Shown here: piece by piece, positions 10,540 to 18,987 of the stretch
Layout: every line of letters starts with the position of its first letter
Numbering within the stretch: the stretch's first letter is position 1
NCBI GenBank assembly: GCA_963842775.1
Contig: CAWJHQ010000001.1
Coordinates: 548,023-612,022 of the forward strand
Length of the DNA: 64,000 bases
Reading direction: 5' to 3'
Origin: R-RK-3 sp963842775
GTDB lineage: Bacteria; Pseudomonadota; Alphaproteobacteria; Rhizobiales; Rhodomicrobiaceae
Translations under genes and position numbers: made by a program
The notes under the pieces: model-generated
Database searches by the model: none
What the model was told of the DNA's origin: nothing
What the model saw: only the letters and a program-made list of their open reading frames with translations

Positions 10540-11353
10540 ATGATGGGCAGAATTGTCATCGTTGCGGCGGTGGCCATTTGGGGAAGCCTGTTTTGCGGCG
10601 CCCCGCAGCTTCATGCGCAGCAGCCAGGCGAGGATGGCTATCGCGGCCTGCTCAGCAAATATGTGACGGCTGGCGCATCGGGGATCAATCTCGTCGATTA
10701 CGCCAAATGGAAGAAGAACAAGGCCGATCTGCAACGGCTAGACGGCTATCTGGCCTCGCTGCAATCGCAAAAGCCGTCAGCGATGGCGCGCGATCAGGCG
10801 TTCGTTTTCTGGATCAACCTCTACAATGCCGCGACGCTCAAGATCCTCCTGGACAATTATCCGGTCAGATCGATCCGCGACATCAAGAGCACCGGAACGG
10901 GGCTGCTCGATTTCAAAGCCTCGTTCGGTCCGTGGCGGACGAAGCTCCTGACGGTCGAAGGCCAATCATTGTCGCTCGACGGCATCGAGCACGATATTCT
11001 GCGGCCGAAATTCAGTGATGCGCGCGTGCATTACGCCATCAATTGCGCCTCGATCGGATGCCCGAACCTGAAACGTACCCCTTGGACCGCGCAGACTCTC
11101 GAAGCCGATCTCGAAGCGGCCGCGCGCGACTATGTCAGCCATCCGCGCGGCGCCAGCATCGGTCCGGACGGCGGCCTGCGCGTTTCCAGCATCTATCACT
11201 GGTTCAAGGAGGATTTCGGCGGCGGCGACAAAGGCGTCATCGCCCATCTGCGGAAACATGCCAATCCTGAACTGGCCGCAAAGCTGGCAGGAAAAACCTC
11301 CATCGCCGGCCATGACTATGATTGGTCGCTCAATGCCGCGGGTCGGAAAATAG
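10540..11353 (+). CDS. DUF547 domain protein, secreted
   Basis: Signal peptide MMGRIVIVAAVAIWGSLFCGAPQLHAQ, then a DUF547 domain: ARDQAFVFWINLYNAATLKILLDNYPVRSI, FGPWRTKLLTVEGQSLSLDGIEHDILRPKFSDARVHYAINCASIGCPNL and a C-terminal GHDYDWSLN. The function of DUF547 is unknown; a cysteine-peptidase-like fold has been suggested. The ORF as sequenced runs on to 11661 across the convergent alcohol dehydrogenase gene, with a low-complexity tail. One base fewer in the AAAA run just before 11351 would give ...AAGRK and a stop at 11351-11353, the expected family end, so I end the gene there. Confidence 0.82.
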
Positions 11354-11376
11354 GAGTTCCCCGGAAGGAACCCCCT
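11353..11376. terminator. Hairpin between convergent genes, candidate bidirectional terminator
   Basis: GGAGTTCC and GGAACCCC form a stem (one mismatch) around the loop CCGGAA in the 29-base gap between the convergent DUF547 and alcohol dehydrogenase stops. There is no long T run on either side, so termination is inferred from position only. Confidence 0.4.
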
Positions 11377-11382
11377 CATAAT

Positions 11383-12435
11383 CTAAGGCACCAGAACGCC
11401 GCGCCCGACCACCTTGCCGTTGCGCAGATCGGTGAGCAGCGCGTCGGCCTGATCCAATGGGCGTTCCTCGATGGGGATGGCGGCCACTTTCCCCGCTTTG
11501 GCGAGTTCGACCAATTCATTCAGCTCCGCCAGATTGCCGACCAGGGAGCCGACGACGCCGACCACTCGCAAGGGGAAGGACGGGATCGGCAGAGTCACCT
11601 GGCCCCCATGCAGTCCGACCACGATGCAATTGCCGCCCTTGGCCAGCACCGTCATGGCTAGCGTCACCGTATCAGGGGCGCCGACGAAATCGATGGCGGC
11701 AATCGGCGGCTCGCCAAGCGCGGCGAGTATTTGCTTGGCAGCGTCCGGCGCGCGGCCGTCAATCGCGGCGATCGCGCCAGCCTTCATGGCCGCGTCGCGT
11801 TTGGCCGGGTCGAGATCGACCACCGCCGCACCCTTGGCACCCACGGCCTTGAGCAGGCTGAGGGCCATCAGCCCCAGACCGCCTGCCCCCATGATCAGGA
11901 TCGGCGCCTCGGCAATCGCCGGTCCGACCTTTTTGATTGCGGCAAACGTCGTCACCCCGGCGCAGGCGAGCGGCGCGACCTGTTTAGGCGAGAGGTCGCC
12001 TAGGTCGATGAGATAACGGGGATGCGGGACGAGGATATGCGTGCTGTAGCCGCCGGGGCGATAAACGCCGAGAAAGCGCGGCTGCCTCGTGCACATATTC
12101 TCCTCTGAGCGCCGGCAGGCGGGGCACTCGCCGCAGCCGATCCAGGGGTAGACCAGATAATTCTTCGTCTTGTCGAGCCCGCCCGCCTCCGGTCCGCCGG
12201 CGACAATCCGCCCGACGGTCTCATGGCCCAGCGTCAGTGGCATGGGTACGCGGCCTTCCATCTTGATCTGGTTTCCGCCGCCAAGGTCGTAATAGCCCTC
12301 CCAGATATGCACGTCGCTATGGCACATGCCGGCCGCGCGTACTTCGAGAAGCACTTCGGTGCCCTTCGGCTCGGGCGCCGCATCCTCACGCACCTCAAGC
12401 GGCTTCCCGAAGCCGGTCAGCTGGTAGCTTTTCAA
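11383..12435 (-). CDS. Zinc-dependent alcohol dehydrogenase
   Basis: Intact 350-residue MDR-family dehydrogenase that oxidises alcohols with NAD(P). Catalytic zinc ligands are seen in GMCHSD and GHE, structural zinc in CGECPACRRSEENMC, and the Rossmann motif in GAGGLGLMALSLLKAVGAKGAAVVD. I chose the TTG start at 12433-12435 (reads LKSYQLTGFGKPLEVRED) because a GGGGAGG ribosome site lies just upstream; a much longer ORF continues upstream but has no homology. It is followed upstream on the same strand by a CoA-transferase gene, 115 bases away. Confidence 0.88.
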   Translation of the reverse strand: MKSYQLTGFGKPLEVREDAAPEPKGTEVLLEVRAAGMCHSDVHIWEGYYDLGGGNQIKMEGRVPMPLTLGHETVGRIVAGGPEAGGLDKTKNYLVYPWIGCGECPACRRSEENMCTRQPRFLGVYRPGGYSTHILVPHPRYLIDLGDLSPKQVAPLACAGVTTFAAIKKVGPAIAEAPILIMGAGGLGLMALSLLKAVGAKGAAVVDLDPAKRDAAMKAGAIAAIDGRAPDAAKQILAALGEPPIAAIDFVGAPDTVTLAMTVLAKGGNCIVVGLHGGQVTLPIPSFPLRVVGVVGSLVGNLAELNELVELAKAGKVAAIPIEERPLDQADALLTDLRNGKVVGRGVLVP

Positions 12436-12550
12436 TGATTCCTCCCCTGGCACATACGCGCTCGGCGCACAATGATCCCCGGCCGAGCCCCATCGGCTGA
12501 GTGTACCATCTGGTGAGCACCTCCAAAAGCCGGCAACCCGACACAGGAAC

Positions 12551-13709
12551 TCAGCCAGGAATGCTGGTGGACTCGTCCGGCGTTTCGGAGGGCAACGCCG
12601 CTTCGATCTCCTCCGGGGACAGCCCCGCCTCGGCCAGAACTTCGCGGCTGCAATCGGAGAGATCGGTCTTGTTCGCCGTGCCGGGGGTGCGGCTGAGGTG
12701 AGGCATCGGCGGTACCATGCGGCCACCCGCCTGCGGATGGCGGTGTCGGATCTGCGGCTCGTCCCAGACCTCGTCCGGCGCGAGGACCGGTGTCACGCAG
12801 GCATCCGATCCGGCGAAAATCGCGGCCCATTCGTCGCGCGTGCGCTTTGCGAATGCTCCCGCGAGGGCGCTTTCGATTTGTGGCCAGTTTGCGCGGTCGG
12901 AATGATCGGGCGCGTCGCCGAATTCCAGCATCCGCCAAAGCGTCTCGAAGAAGGCACGCTCAAGGGCGCCGACGGCGACGTATCTCCCATCGGCGCAAGG
13001 GTAGCATCGATAATAGGGGGCGTTGCCCGCGAGCAAACCGTCGCCGCGCCCGGGCATCATTCCTGTGCCCCAGGCCGGAAAGTGCATCGCCATCAGCGAA
13101 AGGCAGCCATCGATCATCGCCGCGTCGATATATTGACCTTTGCCCGACCGGCCCGCCTCGAACAGCGCCGCCATGATCCCGAGCGCGGCGGCGAGACTTC
13201 CGCCGGCGAAATCCGCGATCAGATTGAGGGGCGGCTGCGGAGGCTGGCCGGCAGGACCGATTGCGCCGAGAACACCGCTGACGGAAATGTAGTTGATGTC
13301 GTGCCCGGCTTCCCGCGCGCGCGGGCCATCCTGGCCATAGCCGGTGATCGAGCAATAGACCAGCTTGGGATTGAGTGCCGACAAGGTCGCGTAATCGGCT
13401 TGAAGGCGGGCAGCCACGCCTGGCCGAAAGCCTTCGACGAATACATCCGCCGTGCGGACCAGCGCGTACAGCGCGCGGCGACCCGCCTCGGTCTTCAGAT
13501 CCACCGCGATATGCCGCTTGCCCCTGGCAAAGGCTTGGAGCGCACGGCCGGCGCGCCCGCCGCCGACGGCGATCACCTCGGCGCCGAAATCAGCCAGCAA
13601 GCATCGTGCAATAAGGCCCCGGCGCGAGCCGCGTCAGATCGATGATGCGGATGCCGTGCAGCGGCCCTTTCGGCGGCGGATTTCCGTTTTGGATGCTTTG
13701 TTCGCTCAT
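12551..13709 (-). CDS. CaiB/BaiF CoA-transferase family protein (one frameshift)
   Basis: Family III CoA-transferase or alpha-methylacyl-CoA racemase-like enzyme. It reads from ATG 13709 as MSEQSIQNGNPPPKGPLHGIRIIDLTRLAPGPYCTML, then one extra base near 13601 (TGCTTGCTGG) shifts to LADFGAEVI and on to the stop at 12551. Family signatures are the N-terminal RIIDLTRLAPGP, the block KRHIAVDLKTEAGRRAL, the catalytic-Asp region (GHDINYISVSGVLG) and the closing LAEAGLSPEEIEAAL. About 385 residues after repair, normal length. The substrate pair is unknown. It lies next to an alcohol dehydrogenase on the same strand, so a shared role in acid or alcohol catabolism is possible. Confidence 0.85.
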
Positions 13710-13879
13710 CGGCGTTCCTTGGCTGGCAATGGGTCCGATGCTAGCTCAAACGCCCGCAGCCTGCATCCTGGCAAGTCCACGGTCGCGGCATGTGCACGCC
13801 CCCGGCACGCCACATGTCCCGTCATTGATTTCGCCGCATCGTTCGCTTAAGGTGCTGTCTGCGCCCGCATCTGCAAGAT

Positions 13880-13956
13880 GCACCCATAGCTCAGCTGGAT
13901 AGAGCGTTGCCCTCCGAAGGCAAAGGTCACAGGTTCGAATCCTGTTGGGTGCGCCA
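13880..13956 (+). tRNA. tRNA-Arg (anticodon CCG)
   Basis: Complete cloverleaf: acceptor GCACCCA paired with TGGGTGC, D-arm GCTCAGCTGGATAGAGC, anticodon stem TTGCC/GGCAA with loop CTCCGAA (anticodon CCG, reads CGG), T-arm ACAGG-TTCGAAT-CCTGT, discriminator G and encoded CCA. An integrase fragment follows 107 bases downstream, so its 3' end is a likely attachment site. Confidence 0.96.
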
Positions 13957-14062
13957 ATCAAAAGCCTTGTAGATCAAGGTCTTAGGCTACCTCACCCTTC
14001 CATTGAAATCCTTAGTTCACCCACTTTGGTCCAAATCTGGGCCAGCTAAGGATGTTTCGCAG

Positions 14063-14197
14063 ATGGCTACGATAGAAAAAAGAGGCAGTCGCTACAGAGT
14101 GAGGGTAAGGCGTCAGGGCCAGTCTAGAGGTGCCACTTGTCGGAGGATCGCAAGGGACCCTTCCCGAGGGAGCGGTAGCCATCGGCCGTGGATATGA
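14063..14197 (+). pseudogene. Integrase N-terminal fragment next to tRNA-Arg
   Basis: MATIEKRGSRYRVRVRRQGQ matches the first residues of tyrosine integrases of tRNA-targeting islands (arm-type DNA-binding domain). Homology stops after about 25 residues and the ORF ends at 14197; the catalytic domain with its R-H-R-Y residues is absent. It sits just downstream of tRNA-Arg in the usual place for an island integrase, so it is probably the stub of a decayed element. The identification rests on a short motif. Confidence 0.55.
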
Positions 14198-14267
14198 GTC
14201 GATACCGGCAAATTGGAAAGATCGGCACGAACAACGCTACAAAGTAGTGGGTCGCCCGGGGCCTAGA

Positions 14268-14308
14268 GGGGCCGGCCCATGTGGTCCCCCGGTCCTCGGG
14301 CCGGCCCC
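14268..14308. repeat. Perfect 11-bp inverted repeat (hairpin)
   Basis: GGGGCCGGCCC at 14268-14278 and its exact complement GGGCCGGCCCC at 14298-14308 enclose a 19-base loop. There is no T tract. It lies in otherwise empty DNA between the integrase stub and the luxR-type gene (14198-14473), where I see no gene. Confidence 0.7.
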
Positions 14309-14473
14309 ATCGCACAGCTACGGCGCGGGTTCTGCACCGCAGCCGTCCTGCGTGCCCTTCGAGGGCCGTGATGCGGGGGATCACAGCCACTCGCGGGGGC
14401 GTTTCAACCTCGCGGTCGCGACTTCACAATCGCAGATTTTCGGTAGGGGGCTATCCCCGGTAAGGGGGAGATC

Positions 14474-15274
14474 TTAAGGTATGAGGCGGCGTCTTATCGC
14501 CTGGGCGACTGCATGGGTCCGATTGCGAACGCCTAATTTGATCTGCACCTTCTTTAGGTGGGTGCGAACAGTCTCCTCGCCAAGATGGAGAAGGTTTGCG
14601 GCGCCCTTTGTCTGATGCCCGACCGACATCAGCCGCAACACGGAAAGCTCACGGGCGGTCAACGCCGTGTACTCGCCGCAGGGTTGCAATTCGACCAGTT
14701 TCTCAAGGCGAATAGCCGCAATGGTTGCCCCCATGAAGAGGATCGCGCGGAGTTCAGGCGTCAGCCGCGCGGACAGCACATCGCGGGACCAATACGACAC
14801 CGCCCAGCGCCCCCCGACCGGACATGTGAAGCCATCCCGCATTCCATGCTTCAGTGCGAGTTCGAACGACCACCGCTCGATGCCGAGCGGCTTGAGCCTG
14901 CGGATGAGATCGGAAATTGTAAAAGGCGCGATAGAAAGCTGGGCAATCATCAAGCCGGTGGCCGGATGCCGTTGGCTTAGTTCCTCATACTCGTTCCACC
15001 AGCGGGCAGGAACACTTCTATGCAGGAACAAGCTACTTCCCTTTTTGATCGGATCTCCCCATCGCAATGGGAACATGACCGCTCCGAACACATTCAATTG
15101 GCACGTCTCGGAGGTGACCTCGTGCAGGCTGTCCAAAACCTCGTCTGGACGATCCAGCTTCTCAATATTTTGGGTGAACTGCAGAAGCCGGGAGCCGAGC
15201 TTCTGTAGCTCACCGGCTTCCACAGGCCGAGCAGCCTTGCCCTTTGGTCTTGAAATTCGCCGGCTTATCACCAC
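14474..15274 (-). CDS. LuxR family transcriptional regulator with autoinducer-binding-like domain
   Basis: 266 residues. The C-terminal 65 residues are a clear LuxR/FixJ helix-turn-helix (LTARELSVLRLMSVGHQTKGAANLLHLGEETVRTHLKKVQIKLGVRNRTHAVAQAI). The N-terminal part (FGAVMFPLRWGD, SYWSRDV, FTCPVGGRWAVSYWS) resembles the acyl-homoserine-lactone-binding fold of quorum-sensing LuxR proteins, though the key ligand residues cannot be confirmed by eye. No luxI-type synthase is seen in the window, so it would be a solo regulator. It lies in the region behind the tRNA-Arg integrase stub and may be cargo of that element. Confidence 0.8.
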   Translation of the reverse strand: MVISRRISRPKGKAARPVEAGELQKLGSRLLQFTQNIEKLDRPDEVLDSLHEVTSETCQLNVFGAVMFPLRWGDPIKKGSSLFLHRSVPARWWNEYEELSQRHPATGLMIAQLSIAPFTISDLIRRLKPLGIERWSFELALKHGMRDGFTCPVGGRWAVSYWSRDVLSARLTPELRAILFMGATIAAIRLEKLVELQPCGEYTALTARELSVLRLMSVGHQTKGAANLLHLGEETVRTHLKKVQIKLGVRNRTHAVAQAIRRRLIP

Positions 15275-15807
15275 GAAGCAACGGACCTCCCAAACAGCCG
15301 GATGGGAACAGGATGTGCAATGCTGTTAAGAAAGGCAAGTCCCTTGCCGAACCTCATCGATTTGTTTCCGGGCGAGTGGTGGGACTTATCGGAGTACTGG
15401 CGTGCAATCGGGTGCGATCGATAAAGTCTTGCAGGGCATCGCGCGTCAGAGCCCTGGCGCATCATGTCCATCGGACGACGCGGGAGCGTACATGGGGCCA
15501 ATCAATGACCGTTGGCATTGGCTTTTATGAAGAGACTAGGTGCGGAGGTCTGCTCGGAGGCGCAAGCCGCTATAGCTTCGCCGAGCCCAATCGGGCAGCG
15601 CCCAGGCCCTTCCTATTTGCGCTGGGTGTCCGTTGTCCGACTACTCCGGTCGTGTGGCAGATTGCCTTGGATACCCGCGATCGGAACCTGTTGCCGACGG
15701 CTAACGGGTGGAATTCGTCTATGCGATGATTCTGTACTTTGCCCAGCGCGAGCTTTCGGCCGAGGTGCGCCATACATAGAGCGTCTTTCGACGCAGAGCG
15801 CCAGGTA
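15275..15807. other. Gene-poor stretch between LuxR regulator and histidine kinase
   Basis: No full-length gene. Two short runs read like protein: 15320-15424 (listed separately) and 15708-15779 (VEFVYAMILYFAQRELSAEV then stop), both on the plus strand. They may be ends of lost genes. The divergent promoter of the luxR-type gene should lie in the left part. Confidence 0.5.
15320..15424 (+). CDS. Short ORF of unknown function, possible gene remnant
   Basis: 34 residues, MLLRKASPLPNLIDLFPGEW continuing WDLSEYWRAIGCDR. The composition (aromatic-rich, LPNLIDLFPGEWWDL) looks like real protein rather than chance, but there is no good ribosome site and I do not recognise it. A second run (AYMGPINDRWHWLL, ending about 15530) lies in another frame just downstream, so both may be pieces of one broken gene. 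Confidence 0.3.
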   Translation: MLLRKASPLPNLIDLFPGEWWDLSEYWRAIGCDR

Positions 15808-16998
15808 TCAACCCACGGGCATCCGGAAGGTAAAGCACGTCTCCTCGGGCGTGGACGCGACGGTCAGTGTGCCTTTATGCGCGCGTGCGATCTCACTGGC
15901 GATATAGAGCCCTAGGCCAAGGCCTTGCTGGCTCCGCCGCGTGGCGGCACGGAAGAAGGGCTGGAAAAGCTGCTCCATCGTCGCCGCCGGGATCGGAGCG
16001 CCTGCGTTGGTGACGGAAAGCTCGAAGGTTTCGCCGTCTGCCGAAGCGCGCACCTTGATGGGCTTGTCCGGTGATCCGTAGGTAATCGCATTGGCCACCA
16101 GATTGGAAAGCAACTGGCCGATGCGGACGCGATCGCAATGGATCGGTTCCGAAAAAGCGAAACCGGACTCGATGATCCGGTCGGGCGTGGCGGCCCGTAA
16201 CTCCGCGATGACCTGTTCCAAGACCGGTTTCAACGGTTCCGTGGCATCGGGCGCCAATGTCAATCCGCCACCCAGACGCCCGCGTGCGAAGTCGAGCACA
16301 TTGTCGATCAAACCCGCCATGCGGTCGACGCTATTGCCGATGAGAGTGAGTATGGATTGTGCCTCTTCGTTCAAAGGCGTTCGCCGCAGCATCCGCGTTC
16401 CTGCCCCGATCGAGGCGAGGGGATTCCTCAGATCGTGGCCGAGGACGGCGATGAATTGTTCGCGCAGTTCGGAGTTCGCCCGCGCGTCGAAAAGCCCGGC
16501 TTCGCTTTCGGTCAGCCGGCGTTGCGCGTCGAGATGAAAGGCCACCAAATCGGCGAACAGCTTGAACATGCCGATGATCTCGGGCCGGTTCAGTCGCGCC
16601 GGCCGTGGATCGATGGCGCAGAGCGTCCCGAAAAATGTGCCATCCGGAAGCACGATCGGCATCGAAATATAGCTTTGGAAGCCGTACATGGCGGGCGTGT
16701 GATGATCACGGAACGCCGCATCCTCGGCGACATGGTCGATGATCACCGGCTCGCCGCTGCAACGGATCTCGTCGCAGATGGTGGTCTCGACTTTCAGCTC
16801 GCCTCCGGGCTGCAGCCCGAACTCGATCTCGTCGCGCACCGAGCAGGCGATCCAGCGGTTGTCGGTTACGCGGGCGACAGCGGCAAATCCCATCCCCGTC
16901 GTGCGGCAGACGACCTCAAGCATCGTCGGAATGGCATCGATGCGCCCGATCAATGATACGTCGTGCTGGGGATCGTCAGTCAATGAATACGCCGTCAA
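15808..16998 (-). CDS. GAF domain sensor histidine kinase
   Basis: 396 residues, no membrane helix, so cytoplasmic. The GAF domain spans about residues 25-160 (TGMGFAAVARVTDNRWIACSVRDEI, ISMPIVLPDGTFFGTLCAIDPRPA). The HisKA dimerisation helix carries the phosphoacceptor His188 in VLGHDLRNPLASI. The ATPase domain shows the N-box QLLSNLVANAITYGS and the G-box GLGLGLYIASEIARAH. No response regulator gene is adjacent, so its partner is elsewhere. The ligand of the GAF domain is unknown. The ORF is intact, with normal length for this orphan kinase type. Confidence 0.9.
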   Translation of the reverse strand: MTAYSLTDDPQHDVSLIGRIDAIPTMLEVVCRTTGMGFAAVARVTDNRWIACSVRDEIEFGLQPGGELKVETTICDEIRCSGEPVIIDHVAEDAAFRDHHTPAMYGFQSYISMPIVLPDGTFFGTLCAIDPRPARLNRPEIIGMFKLFADLVAFHLDAQRRLTESEAGLFDARANSELREQFIAVLGHDLRNPLASIGAGTRMLRRTPLNEEAQSILTLIGNSVDRMAGLIDNVLDFARGRLGGGLTLAPDATEPLKPVLEQVIAELRAATPDRIIESGFAFSEPIHCDRVRIGQLLSNLVANAITYGSPDKPIKVRASADGETFELSVTNAGAPIPAATMEQLFQPFFRAATRRSQQGLGLGLYIASEIARAHKGTLTVASTPEETCFTFRMPVG

Positions 16999-17147
16999 CT
17001 TGGAATTTATCCCATCGTGGTGAGCATGTGTCGGCCTATAGCGCAGATCAGGAGAATGCCCGTGGAAAGCCTAATCGCTCAGCATGGCATGCTGGTTCCA
17101 AGCCGGCACGCTACGCCAAAATTAAGCGCTCGGCGGAAAAGCCTTCG

Positions 17148-17504
17148 TCAAAACAGCTTGCCTCCATCCGGCACCCGGCGTGAGGGGGAAATCAGCACGA
17201 CGGCCCCCTCCTCGTCCGGAAAGCCGAGAGTTAACACCTCGGAAAGGAATTTGCCGATTTGCCGCGGGGCGAAGTTCACCACGGCTGCGACCTGTTTTCC
17301 CTTCAGGGTTTCCGGTTCATAGTGCTTGGTGATCTGGGCAGAGCTTTTCTTCACGCCGATTGCCGGGCCGAAATCGATCCATAATTTGATGGCAGGTTTG
17401 CGCGCCTCGGGAAAAGGCTGCGCGTCGAGGATTGTGCCGACACGGATGTCGACAGCTTCGAAATCGGTAAAGGAGATCACCGCCTGGCCTGATGCCGCGT
17501 CCAT
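17148..17504 (-). CDS. CsaA-like tRNA-binding protein
   Basis: 118 residues forming a single tRNA-binding (OB-fold) domain: FTDFEAVDIRVGTILDAQPFPEARKPAIKLWIDFGP, then VAAVVNFAPRQIGKFLSEVLTLGFPDEEGAVVLISPSRRVPDGGKL. This is the length and pattern of CsaA, a homodimeric cytoplasmic protein with proposed chaperone-like and tRNA-binding activity. It starts 14 bases after the stop of the upstream TetR-type gene, so both are probably cotranscribed. Confidence 0.9.
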   Translation of the reverse strand: MDAASGQAVISFTDFEAVDIRVGTILDAQPFPEARKPAIKLWIDFGPAIGVKKSSAQITKHYEPETLKGKQVAAVVNFAPRQIGKFLSEVLTLGFPDEEGAVVLISPSRRVPDGGKLF

Positions 17505-17518
17505 CGCGCGCTCTTCGG

Positions 17519-18253
17519 TTATATGGCGGGAGCCGGGCCGGGCTCGGCGCCGCCCGTCGGCTGCGTGGGCTGGCTGGGGCCGGAGCCGGGCTGCGCGTCA
17601 TCCGGTGTGGGCGATCCGCCTCCACGTTTCTGAGGCCGGGCGGACTTCAAGCCGGAAAAAAATCGCGATGCCGCCGCGCCGATGTCGTCGAGCCGCTGCG
17701 CAAAGCGCTCGCCCCGCCGCAGGCGGCTGTCCAGCGCGGCCATGGTGCGGGCGAGGCCGGGATCGTCATCCTCCAGCCAGATGTCGAAGGCGCGGGCGTA
17801 AATACTCATCACGCCGGGCACGCGCAATGCGCCACGGCTGCCTTCCGCGTCAATCCCGGCGGCGGCCAGCATCCAATATATCGACCGGGCGGCGACACCA
17901 AATTGCGCCAGACTTTCGCCGGGCTGCGACCGCAGGTCCGATGCGATCCGCCGCAGGCCTTCCCGATGCGGCGCCATCAGCTCGAACCGCGTCATCAGCA
18001 CGTCGAACAGCCGATCGCGCGAGGAAAGCGCCGCATCGGCAGCGCCGACCTTTGCAAGCACGGCGTCGTCGACCATGCGTGTATAGGCGGCGAGAATATC
18101 CGCCTTCGAACTGAACTCCTTGCGGAATTCGGCCAGCCCGATCCCTGCCTCCTGCGCGATTTGACCGAGGCTCAAGCCGCTCCAGCCGCTCGTCGCCGCG
18201 AGGCGCAGCGCGGCATCGACGATCTTTCCTCTGGTGCTTGCGAAATCCAGCAT
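17519..18253 (-). CDS. TetR family transcriptional regulator
   Basis: 244 residues. The N-terminal HTH is visible as GKIVDAALRLAATSGWSGLSLGQIAQEAGIGLAEFRKEFSSKADILAAY. The middle is a helical ligand or dimer domain, and the last 35 residues are a Pro/Gly/Ser-rich disordered tail (SPTPDDAQPGSGPSQPTQPTGG) that is unusual for TetR proteins. The COQ9-like variant of the fold in alphaproteobacteria looks similar and cannot be excluded. It is followed closely by csaA. A palindromic repeat element lies 31 bases upstream of its start. Confidence 0.82.
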   Translation of the reverse strand: MLDFASTRGKIVDAALRLAATSGWSGLSLGQIAQEAGIGLAEFRKEFSSKADILAAYTRMVDDAVLAKVGAADAALSSRDRLFDVLMTRFELMAPHREGLRRIASDLRSQPGESLAQFGVAARSIYWMLAAAGIDAEGSRGALRVPGVMSIYARAFDIWLEDDDPGLARTMAALDSRLRRGERFAQRLDDIGAAASRFFSGLKSARPQKRGGGSPTPDDAQPGSGPSQPTQPTGGAEPGPAPAI

Positions 18254-18284
18254 GGCTCAGCTCCCTGAATGCAGCTGCGGTTTG

Positions 18285-18377
18285 AGCCTGATCCATTCCG
18301 ACGGATCAGAAATCGGCTCTATCGTTTGCTTGAGCATGATCCTGATCGCAAACCGCTACCACTTTGCGGATCATGCT
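18285..18377. repeat. Palindromic MITE-like repeat, copy 1
   Basis: 93 bases with terminal inverted repeats AGCCTGATCC and GGATCATGCT (9 of 10 match). It contains the core GGCTCTATC, TTTGCTTG, AAACCGCTACCACTTT shared with copies at 32194-32291 and (reverse) 60415-60513. It sits in the intergenic gap between the divergent tetR start and the chaC stop. No CTAG duplication is preserved at this copy. Confidence 0.75.
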
Positions 18378-18408
18378 CCAGACGTCCAAGACTTGGTAGC
18401 ACTTCACA

Positions 18409-18987
18409 TCAAGTTAAAGGCTGGATCGGCCGAAAGCCGCCGCCGAGCCGCCGATGCTGCCCCAGACGGGTGATCAGCGCTTCCAGACGCCGGTCGAAAA
18501 TGCCGCATTCACGCAAATGTCTCACGGTATTCACCACATAGTCGATATTGATGCCCGACCGGCCCCGGCTGCGCCGCACCAGCCGTTCCTGCACCTCCAG
18601 CGGCAGCAGCCCGGCATATTGGTGATGATGCCGGTTGACCATATAGCAAAGCGCATGCACCTCCCGGTGATCTTCATTCGTCAGTGCGACATTCCGCCTG
18701 ACCGGCCGATAGACATTGGTCACCTGTTCGCGGCGGCGCAGATAGTTGAGCGTCGAATTCGCGTGCCGCGCCGGCACATAAAACGCAATGCCCTCGCAGC
18801 GCCCACCCGCGTCGAGGCCGAGAACCAGCCCCGGATGCCGCTTCGTCCCGCGATGCACATGCGAATAGACGCATAGCGCGCGGTTGCCACCCTGCAGGAT
18901 CGCATGCGACGACTTTTCATGCGGAAAACCCGGCCGCCACATCAGCGAGCCATATCCGAACACCCACATGCCGTCTTCGCCGCTCAC
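18409..18987 (-). CDS. ChaC-like gamma-glutamylcyclotransferase
   Basis: 192 residues. The signature MWVFGYGSLMWRPGF forms the substrate loop of ChaC enzymes, which release 5-oxoproline from glutathione in the cytoplasm. The C-terminal part GRSGINIDYVVNTVRHLRECGI is conserved in the family. A possible catalytic Glu lies in YLRRREQVTNVYRPV. The start at 18987 overlaps the tyrA stop (18984), so it is translationally coupled to the aromatic amino acid genes, although glutathione turnover has no obvious link to them. An internal start MWVFGYG is also possible. Confidence 0.88.
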   Translation of the reverse strand: MSGEDGMWVFGYGSLMWRPGFPHEKSSHAILQGGNRALCVYSHVHRGTKRHPGLVLGLDAGGRCEGIAFYVPARHANSTLNYLRRREQVTNVYRPVRRNVALTNEDHREVHALCYMVNRHHHQYAGLLPLEVQERLVRRSRGRSGINIDYVVNTVRHLRECGIFDRRLEALITRLGQHRRLGGGFRPIQPLT

